From contig NZ_LAQO01000015.1 in assembly GCF_000971975.1 (NCBI RefSeq), forward strand, positions 62,001-126,000: 64,000 nucleotides of DNA. Reading direction: 5' to 3'. The stretch is from Paenibacillus algorifonticola (GTDB lineage: Bacteria; Bacillota; Bacilli; Paenibacillales; Paenibacillaceae). Positions 26,784-35,960 of this stretch are shown one piece after another (position 1 is the stretch's first letter; every line of letters begins with the position of its first letter). The notes under the pieces were generated by a model that was not told where the DNA came from, ran no database searches, and worked only from the letters and a program-made list of their open reading frames with translations. Position numbers and translations under genes: made by a program.

Positions 26784-26812
26784 TTGCAATATGCAAATGT
26801 TTAGAGTATAAA
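26784..26812 (+). promoter_or_regulatory. marR promoter with operator TTGCAATATGCAA
   Basis: TTGCAA (26784-26789), 17-base spacer, TATAAA (26807-26812). The -35 box is part of the dyad TTGCA-ATA-TGCAA (26784-26796). The same 5-3-5 dyad recurs at 27309-27321 before the next gene. Confidence 0.75.
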
Positions 26813-26832
26813 TAAAACAAGAGGTGAAGCAA

Positions 26833-27279
26833 GTGGAAAACCTGAGAGAGATTTTTCAAATCATGACTCGTCGTTTTGGATTATTGGATAAAAACTGCTG
26901 CACAGCAGGGGGAGTGGATATTTCTTTAGTTCAAAGCCATATTATTTATGAAATTGATCGCAAGCATAACCCCTCTATTCAGCAGGTAGCGGATTCGCTG
27001 GCAATAGACGTAACAACGTTTAGCCGTCAGGTTCAAAGCCTCGTGAAAATGGGATTAGTAAAAAAAACGCCGCTTCCCGAAGACCGTAGAATCCACATTT
27101 TAAATTTGACCACTGAAGGCAAATACATCGCAACGGTTATTGATGGTCAAATGAATGTATATTTAAAAGAGGTCTTTTCGCACATGTCTGAATTTGAGCA
27201 AGAAATGGTCATTAACTCGATCAAATTGCTTAACGAAAGCATGGCCAAATCCAGCGTATGCTGCACACCATTGGGATAA
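26833..27279 (+). CDS. MarR-family regulator with Cys pairs
   Basis: A 148-residue winged-helix protein. The GTG start is five bases after GAGGTGA. HTH around residues 50-75 (SIQQVADSLAIDVTTFSRQV), wing with PEDRRIHILNLTTEG. It contains NCCTAGG near residue 23 and SSVCCTPLG at the C-terminus; adjacent Cys pairs at both ends are unusual for MarR and suggest binding of a thiol-reactive compound or metalloid. The same dyad lies in its own promoter and in front of the flavoprotein gene, so it probably represses both. Its neighbours are arsenic genes. Confidence 0.9.
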   Translation: MENLREIFQIMTRRFGLLDKNCCTAGGVDISLVQSHIIYEIDRKHNPSIQQVADSLAIDVTTFSRQVQSLVKMGLVKKTPLPEDRRIHILNLTTEGKYIATVIDGQMNVYLKEVFSHMSEFEQEMVINSIKLLNESMAKSSVCCTPLG

Positions 27280-27308
27280 ATATTTATCCCTTTAAAAATA
27301 ATTAATAC

Positions 27309-27321
27309 TTGCAAATTGCAA
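27309..27321 (+). promoter_or_regulatory. Second copy of the MarR dyad, before the flavoprotein gene
   Basis: TTGCA-AAT-TGCAA has the same arms and spacing as 26784-26796 and also the same flanking AC and AT bases. It lies 24 bases before the start codon of the downstream gene. Confidence 0.75.
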
Positions 27322-27344
27322 ATAATATAGAGGAGGAAATAAAA

Positions 27345-28742
27345 ATGATTAGAAGTATTCCTGTCAACCAAAAAAACCATTTGCCAGTCGCCATTATTGG
27401 AGCTGGACCGGTAGGTCTTGCAGCCGCCGCACATTTGATTTCTAAAGGAGAGTCCTTTCTACTGTTTGAAGCTGGGAACGAAGTCGGAGCCAATATTAAA
27501 AAATGGGCCCATGTTAAGCTATTTTCCCCGTGGCAATACAATATGGATAAGGCCGCTAAACATTTATTGCTTTCGGCTGGTTGGGTTGCCCCAGGCCTTA
27601 CGGATATTCCTACAGGCAAAGAGCTGGTGGAGCAATACCTCAAGCCTTTCTCGGAGCTCCCTGAAATAAGTCCGTATATTCATTTAAATACGAAGGTAAC
27701 GGCGATTAGCCGTAAAGGTTTAAGTAAAGTCAGAACATACGGTCGTGAAGAGCTTCCCTTTGTCATCTATGTCAATCAACAGGGTAAACAACTCGTTTTT
27801 GAGGCAAGAGCGGTTATTGATGCAACGGGAACATGGTCCAATCCGAATCCCATTCATTCGGACGGTGTTTTTACAGCTGAGGAACAATCCCTGAATAGCC
27901 AAATTAATTATGGCATACCTGACGTATTAGGTAAGGACAAAGCTCGCTACAACGGTAAAAAAGTGCTTGTAGTCGGGAGCGGGCATTCCGCCATTCATAC
28001 ACTGTTGGACCTGGCTGAGCTTCAAATCCAGGGAAATGAGACCGAAATGACATGGGCAATAAGGAAACAAAATTTGGACGATGTTTATGGCGGACGTGAG
28101 TTAGATGGATTGCCAGCCAGGGGCGAACTCGGCGTTCGAATTCAAAAGTTGGTGAAATCGGGAAGTGTGAAAGTGATGACCTCGTTTTATATTGAACAAT
28201 TAAAACAGACGAATGGCAAAATCCAAGTGATCGGTACGGCTGGTTCAGAGAAAGCCTTTATTGATGGCGTCGACGAGATCGTGTGCAACACGGGCTCTCG
28301 TCCTGATTTATCATTTATCCGTGAAGTAAGAGTGATGACGGATCCGAGTCTGGAAAGTGTTTATGAGCTTGCGCCGCTAATTGATCCAAACGTTCATAGC
28401 TGCGGCACGGTTCGACCTCATGGAGAAAAGGAGCTTCGACAATCCGAAAAAGATTTTTATATCGTTGGCTCTAAAAGCTATGGGAGAGCTCCGACATTTT
28501 TAATGGCAACAGGGTATGAGCAGGTGAGATCGGTAGTGGCTGCATTAGTGGGGGATATGGAGTCCGCGCGTAAAGTCGAGCTGGAATTACCGGAGACAGG
28601 TGTTTGCAGTATTGGTGCCGGTAGCGGAAGAGGCGGTGGAGACAGCTGCTGCGAGCCTGTAAATATTGAGGCGCCAAAGGATACTTGCTGCGGCACAACA
28701 GCTAAACCCGAAACGACGACGTCATCAGATACGGAGGCTTGA
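27345..28742 (+). CDS. FAD/NAD(P)-dependent oxidoreductase with Cys-rich tail
   Basis: A 465-residue flavoprotein. The ATG follows GAGGAGG. IIGAGPVGLAAAAHL near residue 18 is the FAD site; VLVVGSGHSAIHTLLDLAEL near residue 210 is the NAD(P) site; the layout is that of flavin-containing monooxygenase-like enzymes. The last 50 residues are a flexible tail with GVCSIGAG, GGGDSCCEPVNIEAP and KDTCCG: five Cys with two CC pairs, a likely metal(loid)-binding or thiol exchange segment. The start lies just behind the MarR dyad, and the stop nearly touches the next gene's start. Role in arsenic chemistry is inferred from the neighbours. Confidence 0.85.
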   Translation: MIRSIPVNQKNHLPVAIIGAGPVGLAAAAHLISKGESFLLFEAGNEVGANIKKWAHVKLFSPWQYNMDKAAKHLLLSAGWVAPGLTDIPTGKELVEQYLKPFSELPEISPYIHLNTKVTAISRKGLSKVRTYGREELPFVIYVNQQGKQLVFEARAVIDATGTWSNPNPIHSDGVFTAEEQSLNSQINYGIPDVLGKDKARYNGKKVLVVGSGHSAIHTLLDLAELQIQGNETEMTWAIRKQNLDDVYGGRELDGLPARGELGVRIQKLVKSGSVKVMTSFYIEQLKQTNGKIQVIGTAGSEKAFIDGVDEIVCNTGSRPDLSFIREVRVMTDPSLESVYELAPLIDPNVHSCGTVRPHGEKELRQSEKDFYIVGSKSYGRAPTFLMATGYEQVRSVVAALVGDMESARKVELELPETGVCSIGAGSGRGGGDSCCEPVNIEAPKDTCCGTTAKPETTTSSDTEA

Positions 28743-28744
28743 AA

Positions 28745-29785
28745 ATGACTAATGTTGTATATGATTCGATCATAATAGGTGGAGGCCAGTCTGGTTTAGC
28801 CGCGGCATATTACTTACAAAAAGCTAAGCTGAACTTTATGATATTGGAGAAAAGCTCAGAGCATTTGGGATCATGGGCAAACTATTATGACAGCTTAACT
28901 TTATTTTCGCCTGCAGCTTATTCTTCATTGCCGGGACTTAAGTTTCCAGGGGGAGGAAGTTACTATCCACACAGAGATGAAGTTGTTCAGTATTTAAAAA
29001 CATATGCGGCTCATTTTAATTTTGAAGTCCAATATAATCAAGAGGTCATAAAGGTACAAAAAGATAATGGGATTTACATCATTAAAACCTCTAATGACGA
29101 CGTTCTCCGTACGCGTTCAATCATTTGTGCAAGTGGAGCTTTTATTAAACCCAATATTCCGCACATCCCAGGGAGTGCTGATTATCAAGGGAAATTATTG
29201 CATTCCAAACAATACCGAAATGATGAGGCGTTTAGAAAGCAGCGGCTTATTGTTGTTGGAGGAGGGAACTCCGCCGTCCAGATCGCAGTGGAGCTGGCGA
29301 GGACGGCAAATGTGACGTTAGCTTCCAGAAGTCCCCTTAAATTCGTTCCCCAAATCATTGGAGGGAAAGATATTCATTTCTGGCTGACCATTACGGGATT
29401 AGACAAGTCAACTTGGGGGAAGCGTTTGTTGAAGAAAACTAGTGATGGCGTAATTGATAATGGCATTTATAAAAAAGCCGTTAATCAGAAGAAACCTGAA
29501 GCTAAACCTATGTTTAAAGCTTTTACAAGGGATGGTGTGGTTTGGGAGGATCATACGCAAGAAAAGATTGATGCTGTTATATTTGCAACCGGTTATGTTC
29601 CGAATTTTGATTATCTCGCCGCCGAACTAAATATATTGGATGAATCAGGAGCGCCTTTAAAGCAAACTTCTGAAAATATACATTTCGTAGGATTGCCCTG
29701 GCAAACGTCATTTTCTTCGGCTACGATTCGAGGCTCCGGAAGAGATGCAAAAGCGGTTGTTCGAGAGCTCATAAAAAAACTCTGA
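28745..29785 (+). CDS. arsO: ArsO-like flavin-containing monooxygenase
   Basis: A 346-residue enzyme with IIIGGGQSGLAAAYYL (FAD), VVGGGNSAVQIAVELA (NADPH) and ATGYVPNFDYL (the C-terminal ATG motif of flavin-dependent monooxygenases). The ATG is six bases after GGAGG and two bases after the previous stop, so the two flavoproteins are translated together. Similar proteins in ars operons are called ArsO; their substrate is not firmly established. The following arsR gene has its own promoter. The symbol is given on similarity of length, motifs and context. Confidence 0.75.
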   Translation: MTNVVYDSIIIGGGQSGLAAAYYLQKAKLNFMILEKSSEHLGSWANYYDSLTLFSPAAYSSLPGLKFPGGGSYYPHRDEVVQYLKTYAAHFNFEVQYNQEVIKVQKDNGIYIIKTSNDDVLRTRSIICASGAFIKPNIPHIPGSADYQGKLLHSKQYRNDEAFRKQRLIVVGGGNSAVQIAVELARTANVTLASRSPLKFVPQIIGGKDIHFWLTITGLDKSTWGKRLLKKTSDGVIDNGIYKKAVNQKKPEAKPMFKAFTRDGVVWEDHTQEKIDAVIFATGYVPNFDYLAAELNILDESGAPLKQTSENIHFVGLPWQTSFSSATIRGSGRDAKAVVRELIKKL

Positions 29786-29812
29786 CTTTACAAAAGCTTC
29801 ATATATTCGCCG

Positions 29813-29849
29813 TTGATTATATAAGTTATTCATTATATGCTTATATTAT
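29813..29849 (+). promoter_or_regulatory. arsR promoter and ArsR-type operator
   Basis: TTGATT (29813-29818), a 17-base spacer and TATGCT (29836-29841). ATTATATAAG (29816-29825) and CTTATATTAT (29840-29849) are near-perfect inverted arms, A/T-rich as in known ArsR sites, covering the promoter. Confidence 0.6.
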
Positions 29850-29886
29850 GAAATGCAGTCACCAAGATAAATCGGGGGGGCAATAT

Positions 29887-30219
29887 ATGGAGCAAAAAAT
29901 TCAAGATATGGCGGAATCCTATAAATTGTTAGCGGATAAAACACGGTTAACGATTATTGCTTTGTTAAAAGAAAAGGAGCTTTGTGTCTGTGATATAACC
30001 GAAATGATTGGGATGTCGCAACCAAACGCCAGTCAGCATCTTCGAAAGCTGAAAGCAGCAGGGCTGCTGAATGAAAAGAAAAAGGGGCAGTGGGTCTATT
30101 ATTCATTAAACCCAGAAGCTGAAGCTTATGTACAATGCGTTTATGAATATTTGCCTTCCACGAAAGAAAAAATAGCGGGCTTGAAAAATAACAGCTGCGG
30201 TGTACAGGAGGAAGCATGA
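29887..30219 (+). CDS. arsR: ArsR, arsenite-responsive repressor
   Basis: A 110-residue winged-helix repressor. ELCVCDITEMIGMSQPNASQ carries the CxC arsenite-binding pair at the start of the recognition helix, the classical ArsR site; a further Cys is in NSCGV near the end. The ATG follows a GGGGGG tract; upstream in-frame codons precede it without a better site. It represses the ars genes until As(III) or Sb(III) binds. Its stop overlaps the arsB start (ATGA). Confidence 0.96.
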   Translation: MEQKIQDMAESYKLLADKTRLTIIALLKEKELCVCDITEMIGMSQPNASQHLRKLKAAGLLNEKKKGQWVYYSLNPEAEAYVQCVYEYLPSTKEKIAGLKNNSCGVQEEA

Positions 30220-31628
30220 CAGTCATTGCCGTTTTAATTTTTCTGCTTACCCTTACCTTTGTCATTTGGCAGCCGAAAGGATTAAGCATTGGTTGGTCGG
30301 CAACGGCCGGTGCTGTTCTGGCGCTCCTCTTTGGGGTTGTGAGCTTCGCTGATGTAGGCGCGGTTGCAGGGATTGTATGGAACGCAACCCTTGCCTTTGT
30401 AGCGATCATCTTGATTTCGCTGATCTTAGACGAAATTGGTCTTTTTGAATGGGCAGCACTGCATATGGCACGTCTGGCAAAAGGGAATGGCAAGCTTATG
30501 TTTGTGTATGTCATTCTGCTTGGGGCTGCTGTAGCTGCGCTTTTTGCAAACGATGGTGCCGCATTAATCATTACCCCGATCGTTCTTTCCATGGTGAGGG
30601 CTTTGAAATTTGAAGATAAAATGATTTTGCCTTTTATTATGGCGAGTGGGTTTATTGCAGATACAGCTTCTCTGCCTCTAGTTGTGAGTAATTTGGTTAA
30701 TATCGTATCTGCTGATTACTTTGGAATCGGGTTTGTAGCGTATGCAAGCCGTATGATCGTTCCCAACTTCTTCTCGATTATGGCAAGTTTAATCGTGCTT
30801 TATCTGTTGTTTAGAAACAGCATTCCGAAAAATTACAATGTATCTCAATTAAAAAAGCCAGTCGATGCCATAAAGGATAAAGGGCTATTCAAGCTTTCTT
30901 GGATCATTTTATCTGTTTTACTGATTGCGTATTTCGGCAGCGAATTTTTCTCCATTCCGGTTTCAATTGTAGCAGGTATGGCGGCTATTGGATTTCTCAT
31001 TGCAGCCCGTAAGAGTCCAGTCATCCATACGAAAAAGCTTATAAAGGGAGCCCCATGGACGGTCGTCCTTTTCTCCTTGGGCATGTATGTTGTGGTATAC
31101 GGCTTGCGAAATGCGGGGCTGACGGATGCCCTTGGAGAGGTGATTCAGGCTGTTGCAGATAAAGGATTGTTTGCTGCAACGGTGGGAATGGGCTTCATTG
31201 CCGCGATTTTGTCTTCCTTTATGAATAACATGCCGACGGTCATGATCGATGCGTTAGCTATAAACGGAACGCAAACGGAAGGTATGCTCCGTGAAGCCTT
31301 AATTTACGCTAATGTGATTGGCTCTGATTTAGGACCGAAGATCACACCGATTGGTTCACTTGCCACTCTTCTATGGCTTCATGTGCTTTCGCGCAAAGAT
31401 GTGAAAATTAGCTGGGGTTATTATTTTAAGATCGGTATTTTGTTAACTGTACCGACCCTATTTATTACGCTTGCGGGGTTGTCTGCATGGCTTTATTTCA
31501 TCCATACAGTAAACATAAACGTCTGGATTTCCACTATTTTGGTGGCTGTCGTCATCTTGTTGATTACAGTAGTTTTGGTGAAATGGCTGGGCAAAAAAAA
31601 CAAACCATCCATATTGAAAAGGGGATAA
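30216..31628 (+). CDS. arsB: ArsB arsenite efflux permease
   Basis: A 470-residue membrane protein, slightly longer than the family's usual 430, with about 12 helices. Family landmarks: WNATLAFVAIILISLILDEIG, FANDGAALIITPIV, MNNMPTVMIDALAI and ANVIGSDLGPKITPIGSLATLLW. It exports arsenite and antimonite using the proton gradient. It overlaps arsR by four bases, so the two are translationally coupled. Confidence 0.97.
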   Translation: MTVIAVLIFLLTLTFVIWQPKGLSIGWSATAGAVLALLFGVVSFADVGAVAGIVWNATLAFVAIILISLILDEIGLFEWAALHMARLAKGNGKLMFVYVILLGAAVAALFANDGAALIITPIVLSMVRALKFEDKMILPFIMASGFIADTASLPLVVSNLVNIVSADYFGIGFVAYASRMIVPNFFSIMASLIVLYLLFRNSIPKNYNVSQLKKPVDAIKDKGLFKLSWIILSVLLIAYFGSEFFSIPVSIVAGMAAIGFLIAARKSPVIHTKKLIKGAPWTVVLFSLGMYVVVYGLRNAGLTDALGEVIQAVADKGLFAATVGMGFIAAILSSFMNNMPTVMIDALAINGTQTEGMLREALIYANVIGSDLGPKITPIGSLATLLWLHVLSRKDVKISWGYYFKIGILLTVPTLFITLAGLSAWLYFIHTVNINVWISTILVAVVILLITVVLVKWLGKKNKPSILKRG

Positions 31629-31632
31629 GAAA

Positions 31633-32058
31633 ATGGAAAACAAACCACTCATTTATTTTTTGTGCACAGGAAACTCTTGCAGAAGCCAAATCGCCGATGG
31701 TTTTCTAAACTCACTTGGCGGGGAGAAATATGAAGTGAAAAGTGCGGGGCTTGAAGCACATGGGCTAAATCCTCGTGCCGTTCAAGTGATGAAAGAAGCG
31801 GGTGTTGATATTAGCAGCCATACTTCTGATGTCATTGACGCTGAAATTTTAAATCGTGCTGATTATGTTATTACCCTTTGTGGGCACGCTGACGAGCATT
31901 GTCCTGTCGTCTCCAATCCGAACGTGACCAAATGGCACTGGGGATTTGATGATCCGGCAAAAGCAACCGGAACAGAGGAAGAAATGATGTCTCAGTTCCG
32001 TATTGTTCGCGATTCGATTAAACATCGCATCGAACAATTCGTACAAGAAGGCAAGTAA
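31633..32058 (+). CDS. arsC: ArsC arsenate reductase, thioredoxin-coupled type
   Basis: A 141-residue protein related to low-molecular-weight tyrosine phosphatases. LCTGNSCRS holds the nucleophile Cys11; TLCGHADEHCP holds Cys83 and Cys90, which form the relay disulfide handed to thioredoxin. It converts arsenate to arsenite for export by ArsB. The ATG is four bases after the arsB stop with GGGG upstream. Confidence 0.97.
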   Translation: MENKPLIYFLCTGNSCRSQIADGFLNSLGGEKYEVKSAGLEAHGLNPRAVQVMKEAGVDISSHTSDVIDAEILNRADYVITLCGHADEHCPVVSNPNVTKWHWGFDDPAKATGTEEEMMSQFRIVRDSIKHRIEQFVQEGK

Positions 32059-32144
32059 TTTAAACTTTTCTAAAGTGGAGTCATATATAATGAACGATCA
32101 GGTGTTCAGTTGAGAATAGCGTTTTTCTACAGGGAGGCAGCCTA

Positions 32145-32810
32145 ATGAATAGAAGAGCTGTAGTTGCGGGAGCCACAGGCTTAATTGGTAAAGAGCTTGT
32201 CCAATTATTGCTTAACGATCCGGCGTACACCTCCATAACGTCGCTTGTTCGACGACGAACGGATATTGTGCATCCAAAGCTTATGGAGCAAGTCATCGAC
32301 TTCGATCAATTGCAGCAAGTCGATGTACAACTGGACGGTGCAGATGTATTTTGCACACTTGGTACGACAATCAAGAAGGCTGGGAGCCAAGAGGCTTTTC
32401 GAAAAGTGGACTATCAATACCCGCTATCGCTCGGGCAATTGGCAAGCAGGCAAGGAGCAAAGCAGCTATTGCTTGTATCTGCAATAGGGGCCAATCCATC
32501 ATCGCGAGCCTTCTATACTCGTGTGAAGGGGGAAGTAGAGGAAGCGCTGCGGAGCCTTGAGCTTCCGGCTTTGCATATTTTCCGCCCTTCTCTGCTGCTT
32601 GGCAAGCGGGAGGAATTCCGGTTCGGGGAACGAATCGCCGCATCGTTGTCTGGCTTGCTTTCTCCGCTGTTTTCGGGAGCGTTGAGAAAGTATGCCCCTG
32701 TCCAGGCCAGTTCTGTTGCCAAAGCTATGATTTTTGCAGCGAAAAGCAATCAGGCAGGCAATCATATTCATGAAAATGAACAGCTCGTAAAGTTAGAGCA
32801 GGAAAAATAA
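32145..32810 (+). CDS. Atypical SDR, NAD(P)-binding (TIP30/HTATIP2-like)
   Basis: A 221-residue Rossmann protein: AVVAGATGLIGKELVQLL is the nucleotide-binding start, VFCTLGTTIKKAGSQEAFRK and LLVSAIGANPSS with FYTRVKGEVE match the conserved middle of the bacterial TIP30-like proteins. The ATG follows GGGAGG. It has no evident link to the arsenic genes and could be transcribed separately. Reaction unknown. Confidence 0.88.
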   Translation: MNRRAVVAGATGLIGKELVQLLLNDPAYTSITSLVRRRTDIVHPKLMEQVIDFDQLQQVDVQLDGADVFCTLGTTIKKAGSQEAFRKVDYQYPLSLGQLASRQGAKQLLLVSAIGANPSSRAFYTRVKGEVEEALRSLELPALHIFRPSLLLGKREEFRFGERIAASLSGLLSPLFSGALRKYAPVQASSVAKAMIFAAKSNQAGNHIHENEQLVKLEQEK

Positions 32811-32860
32811 AACAGCTGTAACCTAGGACGTTATTTTCAGGTCCGAGGCTACAGCTGTTT
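32810..32860. terminator. Bidirectional terminator between convergent genes
   Basis: AAACAGCTGTA (32810-32820) pairs with TACAGCTGTTT (32850-32860); inner bases CCTAGGAC and GGTCCGAGG extend the stem. The left part overlaps the 3' end of the HD-GYP gene. Confidence 0.8.
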
Positions 32861-33842
32861 CTTTATTCGAAGGCTGTCCTATGGTTGACTTAGCAGAGTG
32901 CTTGGATAATAATTTAGGTCCTTCACGCTGCCAGATGTTCATAAAGGCTTTGACTACGTCGGGATCGAATTGTGTTCCTGCATTTTTCTGAATTTCCGCT
33001 ACTGCATATTCAACATCGAGCTCCCCTCTGTACACCCTCTTAGAGGTCATCGCATCGAACGTATCCGCAACGGCCATAATTCTAGCTGCAATCGGAATTT
33101 CATTATGTCCAATGCGGCTCGGGTAGCCTCGTCCGTCAAATCTTTCATGATGATGAAGAATCATATCCAGAATGCCGGACCGTTTAAGATGGGAGATATG
33201 ACTTAACATTTCATAACCCGTAAGAGGATGCTCCTTAATAATTTCAAACTCTCCGTCCGTTAATCTTGATGGTTTGAGGAGAATATGCTCGGGCACGCCG
33301 ATCTTCCCAATGTCATGAAGGATTCCGCCAATATAAATGCGTTCGCACGCTAGCTTGGACAGGTTCATTTCTTCGGCGATTTTCTTCGAGTAATAAGCCA
33401 CGTTATCCGAGTGATCGGCCGTATAATGATCTCTTGAATCCAAGGCTTTAGCTAATGTAAAGGTAAGCTGAAGTGTGTTTTGCTTCTGTTTGATGTAATA
33501 CAGAATCATAAACGAGATGGATGAGGAAGTCAGGAAATACGTAACGATCAAGGTGAAGACTCTCAAGAGGAATTCATCATGAATGAGAAAAACCGCCTGC
33601 TGCTCCAAATTAACTCTAAAGAAAACGATGAGAACGACGAGTGCGCTTCGAATCCAGGTTTCCTTCCAAAAAGAAAGACCGACCAGTAAGCTTAGCATTA
33701 AATAAGCGAACTGGAACAATATATAATTGTCAAAAGCAAGGTCAGCCGCAATAACAGCAAACAATGCGATTCCGAATAAGGAGCGGCTAGTATATTTACT
33801 GAGAATAAAGATTTCCGCATGATTAGCGATGTAGTTTTTCAT
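32823..33842 (-). CDS. Membrane HD-GYP protein, putative cyclic-di-GMP phosphodiesterase
   Basis: A 339-residue protein. Residues 1-120 hold four or five membrane helices. Residues 125-310 are an HD-GYP domain: ADHSDNV (His144), the metal pair HDIGK at 176-180, and HHERFDGRGYP at 231-241 with the GYP tripeptide. The metal ligands are all present, so it should hydrolyse c-di-GMP. A diguanylate cyclase is coded elsewhere in the window (46896-48599), but the two are not adjacent. The last 35 residues are polar and variable. Confidence 0.94.
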   Translation of the reverse strand: MKNYIANHAEIFILSKYTSRSLFGIALFAVIAADLAFDNYILFQFAYLMLSLLVGLSFWKETWIRSALVVLIVFFRVNLEQQAVFLIHDEFLLRVFTLIVTYFLTSSSISFMILYYIKQKQNTLQLTFTLAKALDSRDHYTADHSDNVAYYSKKIAEEMNLSKLACERIYIGGILHDIGKIGVPEHILLKPSRLTDGEFEIIKEHPLTGYEMLSHISHLKRSGILDMILHHHERFDGRGYPSRIGHNEIPIAARIMAVADTFDAMTSKRVYRGELDVEYAVAEIQKNAGTQFDPDVVKAFMNIWQREGPKLLSKHSAKSTIGQPSNKETAVASDLKITS

Positions 33843-34094
33843 AGGACTGATGACCTCTGCAATTCATTCGATTCATTTCTAAATTATGTATTTAGACTAT
33901 ATCACATTCTAATGCATGACCTCCATAAAGAATATATGAATTTATGCTCGGTCGTATACGTATTCATCACTTAGCCGAAAACGTCTTCTGATTTTCGTTA
34001 TGAATTCTAATCAGAACGATAGATATCCAATCGCTGTTGCGTAGGAGTGATCTGTAATTACCTTTATGATAGAAATATCGAGGAGGGATGCAGA

Positions 34095-34988
34095 TTGTAC
34101 GCTAAGCTTTATAAGTATCGATGGCAATATTTAATGATTTTACCGGGCGTGGTCCTGCTGTTACTTTTCAACTATATCCCTATGGCAGGGATACAGGTTG
34201 CATTCCGGGATTTCCAAATCGGAACATCCATATGGAATAGTGCATGGGTTGGTTTTGATAATTTTTCCTTTATCCAAGACCCTCAGTTTTTGACCGTAGT
34301 CAAAAATACACTCTATATATCGGTGTTAAAATTTTTCTTCGGCTTTCCGGCGCCGATCCTGCTGGCCCTGCTGATTAATGAAGTGACGCGGCCGGTGTTC
34401 AAGCGATTCGTGCAATCGGTCAGCTACCTGCCCCATTTCTTTTCATGGATTGTAGTGGCCTATATTCTTCAATCCTTTTTGACACTCGACAGTGGTCTGG
34501 TCAACCAGTTTATAAACCAAGCGGGTGGGGACTCCATCTTCTTCTTGGGATCGACGGAATGGTTCCGGCCCATGGTGGTGCTAAGCGGCTTGTGGAAAGA
34601 AACAGGATGGAACACAATTCTTTATTTGGCGGCCATTACGACGATTGATCCCCAGCTCTATGAATCCGCCAAGGTCGAGGGCGCAGGCAAGCTTTCGCAA
34701 ATCCGCCACATTACAATTCCGGGTATGCTGCCGACGATAACGATTGTGCTGATCTTGAGCATTCCAAGCTTGATCACCGTAGGCATGGATCAAATTTATC
34801 CACTGATGAATTCGGCTAACCAGGAAGTTGCTGACGTGCTGGATACGTATATTTTACGCAGCGGCTTGCAGCAAGGCTACTTTGGCATGGCTACCGCGGT
34901 TGGTTTGCTCTCCTCTATTATCAGTCTGGTTTTAGTCGTAGGGACGAATCAGTTTTCAAGAAAAATAAACGGCGAAGGATTATGGTGA
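34095..34988 (+). CDS. Sugar ABC transporter permease (LplB type)
   Basis: The TTG start at 34095 lies seven bases after AGGAGGG, giving 297 residues; the in-frame ATG further upstream has no ribosome site. Six helices, FAFRDFQ-like segment after helix 1, and the EAA loop ESAKVEGAGKLSQIRHITIP contacting the ATPase. It is the first gene of an operon of two permeases, a binding lipoprotein, a two-component system and a GH2-type enzyme. As usual for this family the ATPase gene is not in the operon; a shared MsmX-like ATPase elsewhere probably powers it. Confidence 0.95.
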   Translation: MYAKLYKYRWQYLMILPGVVLLLLFNYIPMAGIQVAFRDFQIGTSIWNSAWVGFDNFSFIQDPQFLTVVKNTLYISVLKFFFGFPAPILLALLINEVTRPVFKRFVQSVSYLPHFFSWIVVAYILQSFLTLDSGLVNQFINQAGGDSIFFLGSTEWFRPMVVLSGLWKETGWNTILYLAAITTIDPQLYESAKVEGAGKLSQIRHITIPGMLPTITIVLILSIPSLITVGMDQIYPLMNSANQEVADVLDTYILRSGLQQGYFGMATAVGLLSSIISLVLVVGTNQFSRKINGEGLW

Positions 34989-34994
34989 TGGCGT

Positions 34995-35891
34995 ATGAAG
35001 ATGAGCAAAGGTGAAAATATTGCCCAATACGTCATCGTAGCGTTGCTCGGTCTGCTGTGTATATCCGTGCTTTATCCGTTTTTGTATATGCTGGCCATAT
35101 CCTTGAATGACGGAGCGGATGCCGCCAAGGGCGGGGTATATTTATGGCCGCGGAATTTCACACTTATTAATTATGAAATCGTTCTTGGCAATGAGATTAT
35201 TCGTAATTCTTATCTGATAACGATTGGAAGGACCGTCATCGGAACGGTTGGCGGACTGCTCGTTACGCTGCTTGTGGCGTATGGCTTGTCCTACCGTGGA
35301 CTTCCTTTTAGAAGCACCATTCTCGGCTATATTCTGATTACGATGTTATTTAGCGGCGGCCTAGTTCCGTACTACATTCAGCTGAACAATCTAGGCTTGA
35401 TAAATACGTTCTGGGTGTATGTCCTGCCGGGCCTATTCTCCGTCTGGAACATGTTTGTCATGCTGAAATTTATTCAGGGCATACCAGAGGCGCTGGTTGA
35501 ATCCGCTGAATTGGATGGTGCGGGCCCGCTTCGGATTTTAATGCAGATGATTATTCCACTGTCCAAGCCGATGCTGGCTGCGCTAGGCTTGTTCACGGCG
35601 GTTGGCCATTGGAATGATTGGTTCGCGGGCGCCTTCTTCGTTACGAAGCAGGAATTGATACCCGTTCAAACGTTTCTGCAGCAGCTGCTGGCTGCGTCGG
35701 ATTTGTCCGCTGTACTTGGCTCGAACACCAATCAGGAGGCGCTGGCGAGAAGCTCGCAGCTTCAGAATATTACGCTGATGTCGATTAAAATGGCCGTTGT
35801 GATGGTCAGTGCGATTCCTATTCTTTGCGTGTATCCATTTTTGCAGAAATACTTTGTCAAAGGAGTCCTTGTGGGCTCGGTCAAAGGCTGA
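34995..35891 (+). CDS. Sugar ABC transporter permease (LplC/YtcP type)
   Basis: A 298-residue, six-helix partner permease, starting six bases after the first permease gene stops. It has the family's EAA loop VESAELDGAGPLRILMQMII and the YFVKGVLVGSVKG C-terminal signature. Together the two form the channel of the importer. Confidence 0.95.
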   Translation: MKMSKGENIAQYVIVALLGLLCISVLYPFLYMLAISLNDGADAAKGGVYLWPRNFTLINYEIVLGNEIIRNSYLITIGRTVIGTVGGLLVTLLVAYGLSYRGLPFRSTILGYILITMLFSGGLVPYYIQLNNLGLINTFWVYVLPGLFSVWNMFVMLKFIQGIPEALVESAELDGAGPLRILMQMIIPLSKPMLAALGLFTAVGHWNDWFAGAFFVTKQELIPVQTFLQQLLAASDLSAVLGSNTNQEALARSSQLQNITLMSIKMAVVMVSAIPILCVYPFLQKYFVKGVLVGSVKG

Positions 35892-35960
35892 TTCTTCGGG
35901 TATTAGAGCAACATTTATATACCGATATGAAGTACAATCTTGTATAGGGGGAGTATGACA

